From Acidisoma silvae (GTDB lineage Bacteria; Pseudomonadota; Alphaproteobacteria; Acetobacterales; Acetobacteraceae): DNA of 64,000 nucleotides. The notes below the pieces were generated by a model. It made no database searches. It was not told the origin of the DNA and worked only from the letters and a program-made list of their open reading frames with translations. Shown here one piece after another: positions 43,874-53,723 of the stretch (positions are counted from its first letter, which is position 1; each line of letters starts with the position of its first letter). A program made the translations under genes and the position numbers. The DNA lies in the NCBI RefSeq assembly GCF_020618775.1, contig NZ_JAESVB010000008.1:1-64000 (forward strand), written 5' to 3'.

Positions 43874-45064
43874 CTAGGCTGCGGCCAGCGTCTTCGCGAG
43901 CGCCAGAAGCACCTCGTCCGATCCGGGCCAGCCGATCAGCGACAGGCCTACAGGAATGCCGGCCGCCTCGCCCAAGGGCAGGCTGATCTGCGGCAGACCC
44001 GTCAGGCCGGCGATGCCGGTCAACTCGGTGATGCGCCGCCCAGCCTCGCCCATGGCCGACAGCGGAATACCGCGCAGCGGCGGCAGGATCGGCGTCGTCG
44101 GCAGGCAGATCAGCGCGCGTCCACCCAACCGATCGGTGATCTCAGCCCGCACGGCGATCCGAAAAGCCCGTTCGGCGCTCAGGTCCATCTCGGCGGTCAG
44201 TGCCGCCAGTGCCAAGCCGCGCCCGACCTCGAAGGAAAAACGCGGATTGAATGCGTCGATCCAGTCGCGGAAAGTGACGGCGAATTCGGCCTGTTGCAGG
44301 CGACGCTGACGCTCCGCCCAGCGCGGCAGGCCTTCCTGCGACAAGGTGATGTCCTCGGCCGGCAGCAGCGCGCGCAGCTTCGCCAGCGCCGGCTGCAAGG
44401 CCTCCCGCACCGGGGCGTCGGCAATCGCGAAGGCATCGGTCGCGACCAGGATTGTCTCGACCTTGCCCGCCTGCGCCTGATCATCCAGCAAAAGCCCATA
44501 GGCAGTATCCAGCAGCGCCGCGTCGCGCGCGAAAACTCCCACCGTGTCGAAGCTCGGCGATTGCGTCATCAGCCCGGCGACGGAAATCCGCCCATGGGTC
44601 GGGCGCATGCCGTAAAGTCCGCAGAAGCTGGACGGCACCCGCACCGACCCGCCGGAATCCGTGCCCAGCGCCAGGTCGGCCAGACCGCCCGCAACGGCGG
44701 CGGCAGACCCGCTGGACGACCCGCCGGGCAGGCGCTCCGGCGCACGCGGGTTGATGGGCGTGCCGTGGAACTGGTTGCGGCCGAGCAGGCCCAGTGAAAT
44801 TTCATCCGTGATGGTGCGGCCGACCAGGGTTGCTCCCGCATCCAGCAGGCGCTGCACGGCGAAGGCATGGGCGCGGGCGGGCGGATGGCTGGCTGCCCAG
44901 TCCGGGTTGCCGCAACCGGTGACGAGACCGGCGACATCGAACAGGTCTTTGGCGGCGAAGCCAAGACCTTTGAGCGGGCCGGTGGCCGCCCCGGTCGCAT
45001 GGACCGGGGCGGAAGGCACGAAAGCGCCGAAAGCGTCGTTCGGCGCGCGCAGAGGATGGCTCAA
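43874..45064 (-). CDS. Amidase-signature hydrolase
   Basis: A 396-residue amidase with an intact Ser-cisSer-Lys triad: K39 (AAKDLFD), S116 (PGGSSSGS) and nucleophile S140 (DSGGSVRVP), with the 24-residue Ser-Ser spacing of the family. Slightly short for the family, which is typical of enzymes acting on small amides or allophanate-like substrates. Last gene of an eight-gene chain; its ATG overlaps the binding-protein stop (ATGA). Confidence 0.9.
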   Translation of the reverse strand: MSHPLRAPNDAFGAFVPSAPVHATGAATGPLKGLGFAAKDLFDVAGLVTGCGNPDWAASHPPARAHAFAVQRLLDAGATLVGRTITDEISLGLLGRNQFHGTPINPRAPERLPGGSSSGSAAAVAGGLADLALGTDSGGSVRVPSSFCGLYGMRPTHGRISVAGLMTQSPSFDTVGVFARDAALLDTAYGLLLDDQAQAGKVETILVATDAFAIADAPVREALQPALAKLRALLPAEDITLSQEGLPRWAERQRRLQQAEFAVTFRDWIDAFNPRFSFEVGRGLALAALTAEMDLSAERAFRIAVRAEITDRLGGRALICLPTTPILPPLRGIPLSAMGEAGRRITELTGIAGLTGLPQISLPLGEAAGIPVGLSLIGWPGSDEVLLALAKTLAAA

Positions 45065-46677
45065 GACTTGTACAGCTTCCGATAATCGAGATGCGTGTGG
45101 AACCAGTATTCGTAGCCCTGCACGTTCTTCTGCATGGCGACGTCGAAGAACAGGCGTGCGAGCGGAATGCGCGGCAGATCGCTCATGACGATGTCATTCA
45201 TCTTGACCAGATCCGCGTCATAGAGCTTCGGATCGTTCTGGAACCGCGCATCCTCGATCAGTGCGTCGAGCTTGGGATTCTTGTAATCGGCCGTGTTGAA
45301 GACCGCATTGTTCTTTCCGTAGAAATTCCAGTAGTAGAAATACTCAGGCGGCACCAGCCAGCCATAGAATTCGGTGATGACGAAGGGCATCGACTTCGAT
45401 GCCATCTGGGCGAACCAGTTGGCCCCCGGCACCTTGTTGAGGGTGACGGTCACGCCGATCTTGGCGAGGTTTTCCTGGAACAGCAGCGCAATCGGTTCGC
45501 GTGTCGTCGCCTGGCTGAGATCGTAGGACAAGGTCGTCGAGAAGCCTTTGGCGTAACCGGCCTGGGCCAGCAGGGCCTTGGCCTTGTCCAGATCGGTCTT
45601 GTAATGGGAGACGATCGGCCATTCCGCCGGATAGGGCTGGGACGGATCACCGCCGAACATCGCCACGCCACGGTCGTACAGCGCGGCATCCATGATGGAC
45701 TGATACGGCACCGCATAGGCCATCGCCTGGCGCACCAGGGGATTGTCGAAGGGCTTCATCGTCACATTCATGTCGATGAACAGAAGATCGTTCTGGATCG
45801 GTGTGCCGATCACCTGAACCTTCCCGGCCTTGGCCAGTTCCGCATAATCCTTGGGCGGCAGACCGACCGAGATATCGACGTCGCCCTTTTCCAGCAGCGC
45901 GCGGCGCGTGCCGGGGGAGGCGATTTCGCGGTAAATGACGCGCTTCAGCTTCGGCAGCGGGCCGGATTTCCAATCCTCGAAGCGGGTAAAGACGATTTCC
46001 GTGCCAGGCTTCCAGCTCGCGACCTTGAAGGCGCCGCCGCCGGCATCATTGTGCTGCACCCAGTCCAGCGCCCAGGGGTCGGACGCCGTCGCATGCTTCT
46101 TGGCAAGTGTGGAATTGACCACGCAAGGAATCGGCACCACCAGATCCGGCAGGCTGAGCTTGTTGGCCTGATCGAAAGTGATCTTGAAGGTATGCGGATC
46201 GACGACCGAGAATTGCTCCGGCTTGGTCATGGCGCCGGCGCCCATCTGCACCTGCGCGAAGCCACCCACCGAGACCGCACGGTCGAAGGACCATTTCACG
46301 TCATCGGCGGTGACGGGCGTGCCGTCATGGAAGGTCGCATCCTTGCGCAGATGGAAAATGAAGGTCTTGCCGTCGGCGCTGATCTCCCAGCTTTCGGCAA
46401 GCTCGGGCTCGACCTTCGTCACGTCATAGCTCACCGTGCCATTCGGCAAGGTTTTGGCTCCATGGGTCACCAGCCGGTCATAGACCTGCCAATTGACCAT
46501 GCGGCTGTAGTCGTTCGCGACCGGCACCATGGTGTCGAGCGAATTGGTGCCTTGTTCGCCGACGACCACCATGACGTCGGGCGGGGTTTTGGCGAAGGCT
46601 TTGGATTCGCCGACCGCAATCAGGACGGGCGACAAAATCGAACAGGCCAGCAGGCCGCGTCGACTGATCGAAGTCAT
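45061..46677 (-). CDS. Peptide/nickel-type ABC substrate-binding protein (family 5)
   Basis: A 538-residue DppA/OppA-like binding protein. The N-terminus SISRRGLLACS resembles a Tat signal, with AFAK as a likely cleavage site. Family-5 signatures include VEPELAESWEISADGKTFIF, LRKDATFHDGTPVTADDVKW and NPLVRQAMAYA. ATG 46677 overlaps the amidase stop before it. Unusually it lies between two amidase genes rather than next to the permeases. Confidence 0.9.
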   Translation of the reverse strand: MTSISRRGLLACSILSPVLIAVGESKAFAKTPPDVMVVVGEQGTNSLDTMVPVANDYSRMVNWQVYDRLVTHGAKTLPNGTVSYDVTKVEPELAESWEISADGKTFIFHLRKDATFHDGTPVTADDVKWSFDRAVSVGGFAQVQMGAGAMTKPEQFSVVDPHTFKITFDQANKLSLPDLVVPIPCVVNSTLAKKHATASDPWALDWVQHNDAGGGAFKVASWKPGTEIVFTRFEDWKSGPLPKLKRVIYREIASPGTRRALLEKGDVDISVGLPPKDYAELAKAGKVQVIGTPIQNDLLFIDMNVTMKPFDNPLVRQAMAYAVPYQSIMDAALYDRGVAMFGGDPSQPYPAEWPIVSHYKTDLDKAKALLAQAGYAKGFSTTLSYDLSQATTREPIALLFQENLAKIGVTVTLNKVPGANWFAQMASKSMPFVITEFYGWLVPPEYFYYWNFYGKNNAVFNTADYKNPKLDALIEDARFQNDPKLYDADLVKMNDIVMSDLPRIPLARLFFDVAMQKNVQGYEYWFHTHLDYRKLYKS

Positions 46678-48095
46678 GCAAAGGCTCCTTCCAAGGGTGT
46701 GGGTAATGGCGTCTGTGTGGCGCCGAGCTTGCCGCCCAGTGCGGTGTGAAATGCTTGCGCGAAACTGGCGGCGGCACTGTCTTGCAATGCCTGGCCGACG
46801 AAGCTGATGCCCAGCGGCTGGCCGTCGCCACGAAAGCCCATCGGCACGGTGACGGCGCACATATCCAGCAGATTGACGAAATTCGTATAGGTGCCGAGCA
46901 TCGCGTTGTTGCGGATGTTGTCGGCCAGCATCTGCTCGATCGTGAACGTTGTGGGCGTGGTCGGCGTCACGAGGATGTCCAGGTCTGCCGTCATCTGCCG
47001 AATGGTGCGGGCGTGACGGGCCAAGGTCTGCTGCGCGACAAAGACATCCGCGCCAGAATAGCCGCGACCCCAGCCGATGATGTCGCGCGTCGCAGGATAG
47101 ATCTGATCCTCATGCGCGTCGAAGAAGCTTTGCAGATTGGCGTAGCGCCGCGCGATGAAAGCATCCTCGTACAGCATCTTCGCCGCCGCATAGAAGGGCG
47201 CGAAATCCAGTTCCACTGGCTGCCCGCCCAGTCTTTCCAAACGGGCGATGGCCTCGTCGAACAAGCGCTCGGCCTCGGCGTCACCCGCGAAGATGCGCGT
47301 TGCCTTGGACGGCACGCCGAAGCGGAAGACGTCCGGCAGCGCCGTCAGCTTGAGATGGAACGTATCGGCCTCAGCCCGCGACAGCGGATCGTCCAGGTCA
47401 TAGCCTATCATCACCCGCGTCGCGATCACGCCGTCAGCCACCGTCAGCGTCATGACATTATGGCTGGCGCTCATGCCCGCGCGCGAGCCGCCGCCGAGCG
47501 CGATCAGCCCCGGTGTCGGTTTGATGCCGACGGTATTGTTCAGCGCCGCCGGCACGCGGCCCGAACCGGCGGCATCACCGCCGAGCGCCATGCTCACCAG
47601 CCCGGCCGCCAGCGTCACGCCGCCGCCGGAAGTCGAACCACCGGAAATGAAGGCCGGATTGAAGGTATTGCGCGGAATGCCGTAATCGGTGCGGGTACCG
47701 TTAATGCCGACACCGAACTGATCCATATTCGTCTTGCCGATGATGATGGCCCCGGCATCCAGCAGCCGCTGGACCACAGGGTCGGTCTTCGTCGCCATGC
47801 GGGAATAGGCACGGCAGGCCTCGGCGGTCGGGTAGCCGGCAATGTCGAAATTGTCCTTCACCGACAGCGGCAGGCCCCAAAGCGGCAAGTCGCGCTGGCC
47901 GTCCCTTTCCAGCTCAACCGCCCGCGCCAGCACCGACTCGCGCGGAAAGGGCAGAATCCAGGCGGGGTCTTCGCCGCGCGCATCGATACGGGCGAAGATC
48001 GCCAGCACAACCTCTGTCGGCGTCAGCCCCGTCGCATAGCCCGTGCGCAGCGTGGAAAAATCCAGGCTGCCCGTCTGCTTATCCCAAAGCGTCAA
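46674..48095 (-). CDS. Amidase-signature hydrolase (allophanate hydrolase-like)
   Basis: A 473-residue amidase. Triad K80 (LSVKDNFD), S154 (SGGSTSGG) and nucleophile S178 (DAAGSGRVPA), with correct 24-residue spacing. KTNMDQFGVGINGTRTDYG and SGRVPAALNN resemble the AtzF/allophanate hydrolase amidase domain. The C-terminal allophanate-hydrolase extension is absent, and no urea carboxylase is nearby. Sandwiched between another amidase and the binding protein with ATGA overlaps on both sides. Confidence 0.9.
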   Translation of the reverse strand: MTLWDKQTGSLDFSTLRTGYATGLTPTEVVLAIFARIDARGEDPAWILPFPRESVLARAVELERDGQRDLPLWGLPLSVKDNFDIAGYPTAEACRAYSRMATKTDPVVQRLLDAGAIIIGKTNMDQFGVGINGTRTDYGIPRNTFNPAFISGGSTSGGGVTLAAGLVSMALGGDAAGSGRVPAALNNTVGIKPTPGLIALGGGSRAGMSASHNVMTLTVADGVIATRVMIGYDLDDPLSRAEADTFHLKLTALPDVFRFGVPSKATRIFAGDAEAERLFDEAIARLERLGGQPVELDFAPFYAAAKMLYEDAFIARRYANLQSFFDAHEDQIYPATRDIIGWGRGYSGADVFVAQQTLARHARTIRQMTADLDILVTPTTPTTFTIEQMLADNIRNNAMLGTYTNFVNLLDMCAVTVPMGFRGDGQPLGISFVGQALQDSAAASFAQAFHTALGGKLGATQTPLPTPLEGAFA

Positions 48096-49549
48096 AGCCC
48101 AAGCTCCGCGAGCAGCCCGGGTTCGCGCCCGGCCCAGGGACGCGCCGCCTCATAGGCGGTCGCCGCCGCGATCACGCTGGCATCGGCCAGATGGCGCCCG
48201 ACGATCTGCAGCCCTACCGGCAGGCCGTCCTTGGTGAAGCCTGCGGGCACCGAGGCTGCCGGTTGACCGGTCATATTCATCGGGAAGGTGAAGCACAGCC
48301 AGTCGGCTGGTCGCACCATCCGGCCTTCGATAATCTCCGGCCCCTGCATATGAACCGGAAAAGGCGGCACGGCGAGCGTCGGCGTGAGAAGGAAATCGTA
48401 TTTCTGCATGAAGCGCCACATGCGGTTCATCACCATCTTGCGGGCCATATTGGCATTGGTGAAATCCTCGGCCGTCCATTTCCGGTCGAGCAAGGCGAGC
48501 AGGAAGGGCGAAATCTCGCCCCGCCGCCCGTCCACCATGGCGCGCATGCCGACAAGGTCGCTTTCCATCGCGACCAGGCTCCAGAACTGCTCGGCCGGGT
48601 CTTCCCAGCCGGGATGCGCCTCTTCCACGATGCAGCCGAGATCGGTTTCGAACACGCGCACGGCTTCCGCCACCACGCGGCGCACTTCCGGGTCCACCGC
48701 CGCATAGCCCCAATCGGCGCTATAGGCGATGCGCATCCCCTTCATGTCCAAAGGCTTGGCTGAGGCCAGCCAATCGACATCGCCGGACGGGATCGACAGG
48801 CGGTCGCGCGGATCGGGCCCCGCGATCACGCTCAGCATCAGCGCGGAATCCGCGACCGTGCGGCTCATCGGGCCGATATGTTCCAGGCTCTCCCAACTCG
48901 ACACGCCGGGGTAACGCTCATCCTTGCAGCCAGGATACAGCGGCACGCGGCCCATGCTGGCCTTGATGCCGACGAGGCCGGAATGCGCGGCGGGAATGCG
49001 GATCGATCCGCCGCCGTCGCTACCGATGGCGAAGGGGGAGACGAAAGCGGCGACCGACGCGCCGGAACCCGCGCTCGACCCACCCGGCGTCATCGCCAGG
49101 TTCCAGGGGTTGCGCGTCGTCGGGAAGACCGGGTTATGGCCGACGCCGCTATAGCCGAATTCCGGCACATTGGTCTTGCCCAGGATGACGGCGCCGGCAT
49201 CCTTCAGCCGCTCCACCACCACGTCATCCTCGTCCGGCACGAAGTCGCGGTAGATATTGGATCCCATGACGGTGCGAATGCCCGCCGTCGCGACCAGATC
49301 CTTGATGCCGATCGGCACGCCGGCCAGCGGCCCCACGGCCTCGCCGCGGGCGATGCGCGTGTCGATATCGGCCGCCGTCGCCCGCGCCAGTTCCGGCGTG
49401 GGCGTGCAGAAGGCATGGATATGCGGCTCCAGAACCTCCATGCGCTGCAAGGCCACTTCCGTCACCTCGGCGGCTGAAAGTTCCCGCGTGCGGATCTTGG
49501 CGGCAAGTGTGCCGGCATCCATGCGGGCGATGTCATTGGACGCGCTCAT
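48092..49549 (-). CDS. Amidase-signature hydrolase (GatA-like)
   Basis: A 485-residue amidase with the complete triad K83 (GIKDLVATAG), S158 (PGGSSAGS) and S182 (DGGGSIRIPA). Longer than its two neighbours and in the range of aryl-acylamidase/GatA-like enzymes. No gatB or gatC partner adjoins, so this is not the tRNA amidotransferase. ATG 49549 overlaps the ATPase stop; the open frame further upstream belongs to the ATPase gene. Confidence 0.9.
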   Translation of the reverse strand: MSASNDIARMDAGTLAAKIRTRELSAAEVTEVALQRMEVLEPHIHAFCTPTPELARATAADIDTRIARGEAVGPLAGVPIGIKDLVATAGIRTVMGSNIYRDFVPDEDDVVVERLKDAGAVILGKTNVPEFGYSGVGHNPVFPTTRNPWNLAMTPGGSSAGSGASVAAFVSPFAIGSDGGGSIRIPAAHSGLVGIKASMGRVPLYPGCKDERYPGVSSWESLEHIGPMSRTVADSALMLSVIAGPDPRDRLSIPSGDVDWLASAKPLDMKGMRIAYSADWGYAAVDPEVRRVVAEAVRVFETDLGCIVEEAHPGWEDPAEQFWSLVAMESDLVGMRAMVDGRRGEISPFLLALLDRKWTAEDFTNANMARKMVMNRMWRFMQKYDFLLTPTLAVPPFPVHMQGPEIIEGRMVRPADWLCFTFPMNMTGQPAASVPAGFTKDGLPVGLQIVGRHLADASVIAAATAYEAARPWAGREPGLLAELGL

Positions 49550-50517
49550 GCGGAAGTCTCCTCGGCGAAATGACAGGCGGCGCGATGCACGCCGTCCGAC
49601 CCGACAGCACGCAGCGCCGGCATCGTCTTGGCGCAGGCGTCTTCCTGGCGCGGGCAGCGGCCATAGAAACGGCAGACGGTGGGGGATGGATCGATCGGGC
49701 TGCTGGCCGATCCTTCCAGCCGCCAAGGCGTCTGGCCCCGTCGCGCGGGGTTTGGGATGGAAGCGAGCAGCGCGCGCGTATAGGGGTGGCGCGGGTCACG
49801 GAACAGCGCCTCGGTCGGGCCCTCCTCCACCACCTTGCCCAGATACATGACGACGATGCGGCTACACAGCAGCCGCACGACGTTCAAGTCATGCGAGACA
49901 AACAGGTAGCTCATCCCAAGTTCGGAGCGCAGATCGGCGAGCAGGCGCAGGATGACGGCCTGAACCGAGACATCGAGCGCCGATGTCGGCTCATCCAAAA
50001 TCAAAAGCGAGGGTCGCAGCGCAATCGCGCGGGCAATGCCCACACGCGCCCGCTGCCCGCCCGACAGCTGATGCGGCAGGCGCGTTTCCATCTCCGGCGG
50101 CAGGCCTACCAGCGCGATGGCCTTGCGCACCTGCGCCGCCAGCGCATTGCGATCTCCGGCAGTCCCCAGCCTGCGGATCGGATCGGCCACGGTCTCGAAG
50201 ACCGTCAATGTCGGATTCAGACTTTCCGTCGGGTCTTGAAACACGACCTGAATGCGCCCGCGCGCCGTGTCATGCACGAAGCGGCGCAACGGCACCGGCG
50301 CGATGTCCTGGCCTTCGAAAACGATGGCGCCGTCGGTCGGTTCGATCAGCCGGCCCAGCAGCCGCACCAAAGTCGATTTGCCGCAGCCCGATTCTCCCAC
50401 AAGGCCAACGCTCTCTCCAGGCTGGATGGCGAGATCGACCTCATCCACGGCATGCAGCATGCCGCCGCCGGTCGGATAGCGTTTGACGAGGCGCACAGCC
50501 TCCATGATGGCACTCAT
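49546..50517 (-). CDS. Oligopeptide/dipeptide ABC transporter ATPase (DppF/OppF type)
   Basis: A 323-residue ATPase: Walker [25 protein letters not shown], signature [14 protein letters not shown], Walker [13 protein letters not shown], switch VSHD. The C-terminal oligopeptide-transporter domain carries cysteines in [14 protein letters not shown], a 4Fe-4S-type motif typical of Opp/Dpp ATPases. ATG 50517 overlaps the DppD-type stop; a start at 50529 is also open. Confidence 0.9.
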   Translation of the reverse strand: MSAIMEAVRLVKRYPTGGGMLHAVDEVDLAIQPGESVGLVGESGCGKSTLVRLLGRLIEPTDGAIVFEGQDIAPVPLRRFVHDTARGRIQVVFQDPTESLNPTLTVFETVADPIRRLGTAGDRNALAAQVRKAIALVGLPPEMETRLPHQLSGGQRARVGIARAIALRPSLLILDEPTSALDVSVQAVILRLLADLRSELGMSYLFVSHDLNVVRLLCSRIVVMYLGKVVEEGPTEALFRDPRHPYTRALLASIPNPARRGQTPWRLEGSASSPIDPSPTVCRFYGRCPRQEDACAKTMPALRAVGSDGVHRAACHFAEETSA

Positions 50518-51500
50518 AGCGGGTTCCAACAGCGCACGAGGTGATCCGCGCCGATGGCGACCGCCGGCAGAGGGTCGACGGCGCAGCGGTCAAGTTTGCG
50601 GTCGCAACGGTCGATGAAACGGCAGGGCGGCAGGTCGCGGCGCAGATCGGGCAGGGATCCGGGGATGGAGGCCAGATCGTCGATACTCTCATGCCCGCCG
50701 GGCGTCGCGCCGATCAGCCGCGCGGTATAGGGATGTTTGGGACTGTCCAGCATGGCTTCGGTCGAGCCGATTTCCACGATATGGCCCGCATGTATCACCG
50801 CGATGCGGTCGCAATATTCGCCGGCCAGAGCGAGGTCATGGGTGATGAGCACGACGGAGGCATTAGCGCTTCGCACTTGGTCGCGGATCAGGTCCATCAC
50901 CACCGCCTGGGTCGTAACATCCAGCCCCGTCGTCGGCTCGTCCGCGATCAGCAGATAGGGATTGCAGGCCATGGCCATGGCAATCATCACGCGCTGGCAC
51001 AGCCCGCCCGACAGTTCGAACGGATAGGCGTCGAAGCGTCGCTCGGGGTCTGGAATACGCACGCGCGCCAGGGCTTCGATCGCGCGTGTGCGGGCCTCCT
51101 TTTTGGACACATTGGCGTGGCGCAGCAGCACGTCCTGCACCTGAGTGCCGACGCGGCGGATAGGGTTCAGCGCCGTGCGTGGGCTTTGAAAGATCATCGC
51201 GATTTCACGGCCGCGCGTTTCGGCCAAGGCGCGCTCGCTTTCCGTCAGCATGTTGCGCCCGGCGAAGCGGATGCCGCCGCGTGGCACGCGCGCCGCCGGG
51301 TCAAGCAGGCCCATCATCGCATAGGCCAGCACGGATTTGCCCGATCCGCTTTCGCCGACGATGCCCAGAATTTCGCCGCGCTCCAGCGTCAGCGAAATAC
51401 CGTCAAGCACATGAACGGTACCGCTGCGCGTGCGGAAATCGAGCACGAGGTCATCGACCGTCAGCAGTGGCACGCTGTCCGTCATCGCGGCTGCGCTCAT
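50514..51500 (-). CDS. Oligopeptide/dipeptide ABC transporter ATPase (DppD/OppD type)
   Basis: A 328-residue ATPase with Walker A GESGSGKS, the IFQSPRTALNPIRRV Q-loop segment, LSGGLCQRVMIAMA in place of LSGGMRQR, Walker B LLIADEPTTGLDV and THDLAL. The C-terminal cysteine cluster (CRFIDRCDRKLDRC) matches the DppD class. ATG 51500 overlaps the permease stop by four bases. Heterodimerises with the next ATPase. Confidence 0.9.
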   Translation of the reverse strand: MSAAAMTDSVPLLTVDDLVLDFRTRSGTVHVLDGISLTLERGEILGIVGESGSGKSVLAYAMMGLLDPAARVPRGGIRFAGRNMLTESERALAETRGREIAMIFQSPRTALNPIRRVGTQVQDVLLRHANVSKKEARTRAIEALARVRIPDPERRFDAYPFELSGGLCQRVMIAMAMACNPYLLIADEPTTGLDVTTQAVVMDLIRDQVRSANASVVLITHDLALAGEYCDRIAVIHAGHIVEIGSTEAMLDSPKHPYTARLIGATPGGHESIDDLASIPGSLPDLRRDLPPCRFIDRCDRKLDRCAVDPLPAVAIGADHLVRCWNPL

Positions 51501-52348
51501 GTCCGGCGCCTCGGGTCGACGATATCGCGCAAGCCGTCCCCCAACAGGTTGAAGCAGAAGACGGCAATCACCAGCGCGCCGCCCGGAAACACGAAGGTCC
51601 ACCATTCACCCGAAAAGATGTAGCTCGCCCCTTCGGACACCATGATGCCCCATTCCGGGGTCGGCGGACGGACACCGAGGCCGATGAAGGATAGGCCGGC
51701 GGCGTTCAGGATGGCCCAGCCCATGTTCAGCGAGGCCTGCACCAGCATCACGGGCAGAATATTGCGGACGATATGGCCCCACAGGATGCGCACGGCGCCG
51801 TTGCCGCCCATGCGTGCGGCCTCCACATAGGCCAGGTCGCGCCGCACATTCACCTCGGCGCGGGCAAAGCGTCCGTAGAAAGGCAGATTGATCACCGCCG
51901 TCGCGATGATGATGTTCGTCACGTTGTTTCCCAGAGCTGCGACGATGCCCATGGCCAGCACGAAGAGCGGAAAGGCCATGATGGTATCCATCACGCGCCC
52001 GAAGATCGCATCCACCCAGCCGCCCCAATAGCCGGCCATGGCGCCCAGCGCCGTACCGATGACAAAGGAAATTACAACCGCAGAAATCGCCATGCCAAGG
52101 TCCAGACGCGTCGCGATCAGCACGCGGCTGAAGATGTCGCGCCCCAGCGCGTCGGTGCCGAACAGATGCAGCCAGGACGGCGGGTGCATCCGCGCACCTT
52201 CATTGGTCAGCAGGGGGCTATAGGGGGCCATCAGCGGTCCGAAGACAGCGCAGAAAATGAGCAGTGCGAAAAGGATTGCCGCCAGAAGCGTCATCGGGTT
52301 TTCGGATAGGGCATAGCGGGTTCGGCTGATCAGGCTGGTGTCACTCAT
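51497..52348 (-). CDS. Peptide ABC transporter permease (DppC type)
   Basis: A 283-residue permease with the DppC N-terminal membrane anchor, then FGTDALGRDIFSRVL, and the coupling loop YVEAARMGGNGAVRILWGHI before a C-terminal SFIGLGVRPPTPEWG. Two bases separate ATG 52348 from the DppB-type stop. Together with DppB it forms the channel. Confidence 0.91.
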   Translation of the reverse strand: MSDTSLISRTRYALSENPMTLLAAILFALLIFCAVFGPLMAPYSPLLTNEGARMHPPSWLHLFGTDALGRDIFSRVLIATRLDLGMAISAVVISFVIGTALGAMAGYWGGWVDAIFGRVMDTIMAFPLFVLAMGIVAALGNNVTNIIIATAVINLPFYGRFARAEVNVRRDLAYVEAARMGGNGAVRILWGHIVRNILPVMLVQASLNMGWAILNAAGLSFIGLGVRPPTPEWGIMVSEGASYIFSGEWWTFVFPGGALVIAVFCFNLLGDGLRDIVDPRRRT

Positions 52349-52350
52349 GC

Positions 52351-53376
52351 TCAACCCTCGAACTTCACGCGCGGATCGACGACCATGCTGAGCAGATCGA
52401 CCACCAGATTGAGCAGGATGTAGAGAACCGCCATCATCAGGATAAAGCCCTGCACGGCCGCGTAGTCCGAGGAGATGACGGCTTTCACCGCATAGGCGCC
52501 CACACCGGGCCAGCCATAGACATCCTCGATGAGGACATTGGAGCCGAGGACGAAAGAAAAGACCATGCCCAGCACGTTGACCACCGGCAGCATGGCGTTG
52601 CGCAGCGCATAGGTGATCAGGATACGCCGGCGCGACAATCCGCAGGCCCGCGCGGTGCGCACATGATCGCTGGCCAGCGATTGCAGCATGGCGGCGCGCG
52701 TGATGCGCGCGATCGGCGCCAGCGCGAAAAGCCCGAGGGAGATGGCCGGCAGAATGATTTGCGCCAGCGCGCCGCCGAAGGTCTGCCAATTGCCCTCCAG
52801 TATGGAGTCAATCAGGTAGAAGCCAGTGATGGTCGTCGGGGCATCGAAATAGACGTCGTTCAGCCGTCCCACAGGTTCGGGCGCCAGCGGGATCAGGAAG
52901 TAAAAGACATAGACCAGCAGCAGTGCGATGAAGAAGGTCGGGAAGGCCGCCGCCACCGTCACCGTGCCGCGGCACAGATGATCGATCCAGCTATTCGGCC
53001 GGGTCGCCGCCCAGATACCAAGCGGTACCGCGACGCCGATCGCGAAGATCAGGGCGACAAGCGTCAGTTCCAGTGACGCTGGCAGTCGTTGCAGCAGATC
53101 GGTCATCACCGGCTGGCCGGTCGTCAGCGACTGGCCCAGATCGCCATGGGCGAGCTGCCAGACATAGGTCAGGAATTGTTGCGGCAGGCTGTGGTCCAGG
53201 CCCAGATGCGCGCGGACCTGCGCGACCGAGGCCGCGTCCGCCGCCGGCCCCGCGAAGAGCACCGCCGGGTCGCCCGGCAGCGCGTGGGACAAAAGGAAGG
53301 TCACGATGATGACGCCGATCAGGCTCGGCACCGCGCCCAGCAGCCGTTTTCCGGCGATGCGCAAAAACCGGATCAC
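52351..53376 (-). CDS. Peptide ABC transporter permease (DppB type)
   Basis: A roughly 341-residue permease: N-terminal RIAGKRLLGAVPSLIGV, HALPGDPA, LGLDHSLPQQF, and the coupling loop HVRTARACGLSRRRILITYALRN. GTG 53376 places the start at the conserved N-terminus; a TTG at 53454 is also in frame but would add an unrelated extension. First gene of the Dpp/amidase operon. No regulator adjoins it. Confidence 0.9.
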   Translation of the reverse strand: MIRFLRIAGKRLLGAVPSLIGVIIVTFLLSHALPGDPAVLFAGPAADAASVAQVRAHLGLDHSLPQQFLTYVWQLAHGDLGQSLTTGQPVMTDLLQRLPASLELTLVALIFAIGVAVPLGIWAATRPNSWIDHLCRGTVTVAAAFPTFFIALLLVYVFYFLIPLAPEPVGRLNDVYFDAPTTITGFYLIDSILEGNWQTFGGALAQIILPAISLGLFALAPIARITRAAMLQSLASDHVRTARACGLSRRRILITYALRNAMLPVVNVLGMVFSFVLGSNVLIEDVYGWPGVGAYAVKAVISSDYAAVQGFILMMAVLYILLNLVVDLLSMVVDPRVKFEG

Positions 53377-53723
53377 GCGGCAGATACGCCGACGACGGCA
53401 TCGCGGTGAGCAGGATAGGGCTGGATCAGTCTGGTCATGCCTGAACCCTATCAAGACTCATGCCAACGCTGCGTCGGGCCTGTCGGGGCGGGCAGTCAGC
53501 GCCGCATTATGTGAACCGTTTCTCGCTGCCCGGCGAAAAACAGTGGCTTGGCCGCGAGCGTCATCTGTTGAAAGCCATGGCGTTGCATGGTCATTTTTCA
53601 GGGCAAAATGCCCGTTTCGGAAATCGCTGCGTCAGGTAATCGAGACATAACCGGATTTTGGCGCTGGCCATCCGCCTTGAATTTCTCACTATTGATGGAA
53701 CAGTGTAGGGTTATATTTGCCGA
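53377..53723. other. Divergent promoter region between Dpp/amidase operon and MFS gene
   Basis: About 350 bp with no credible gene. It must hold promoters for the minus-strand eight-gene operon and the plus-strand MFS gene. Composition becomes AT-rich from about 53640 to 53720, next to the MFS start. I found no strong palindrome. Confidence 0.4.

Noticed and set aside
45091-48155. Two long plus-strand open frames (552 and 469 codons)
   Set aside because: Antisense to the family-5 binding protein and an amidase that both show full family motifs.
48092-49549. Possible GatA subunit of the tRNA amidotransferase
   Set aside because: No gatB or gatC adjoins, and the gene is embedded in a peptide-transporter operon with two other amidases.
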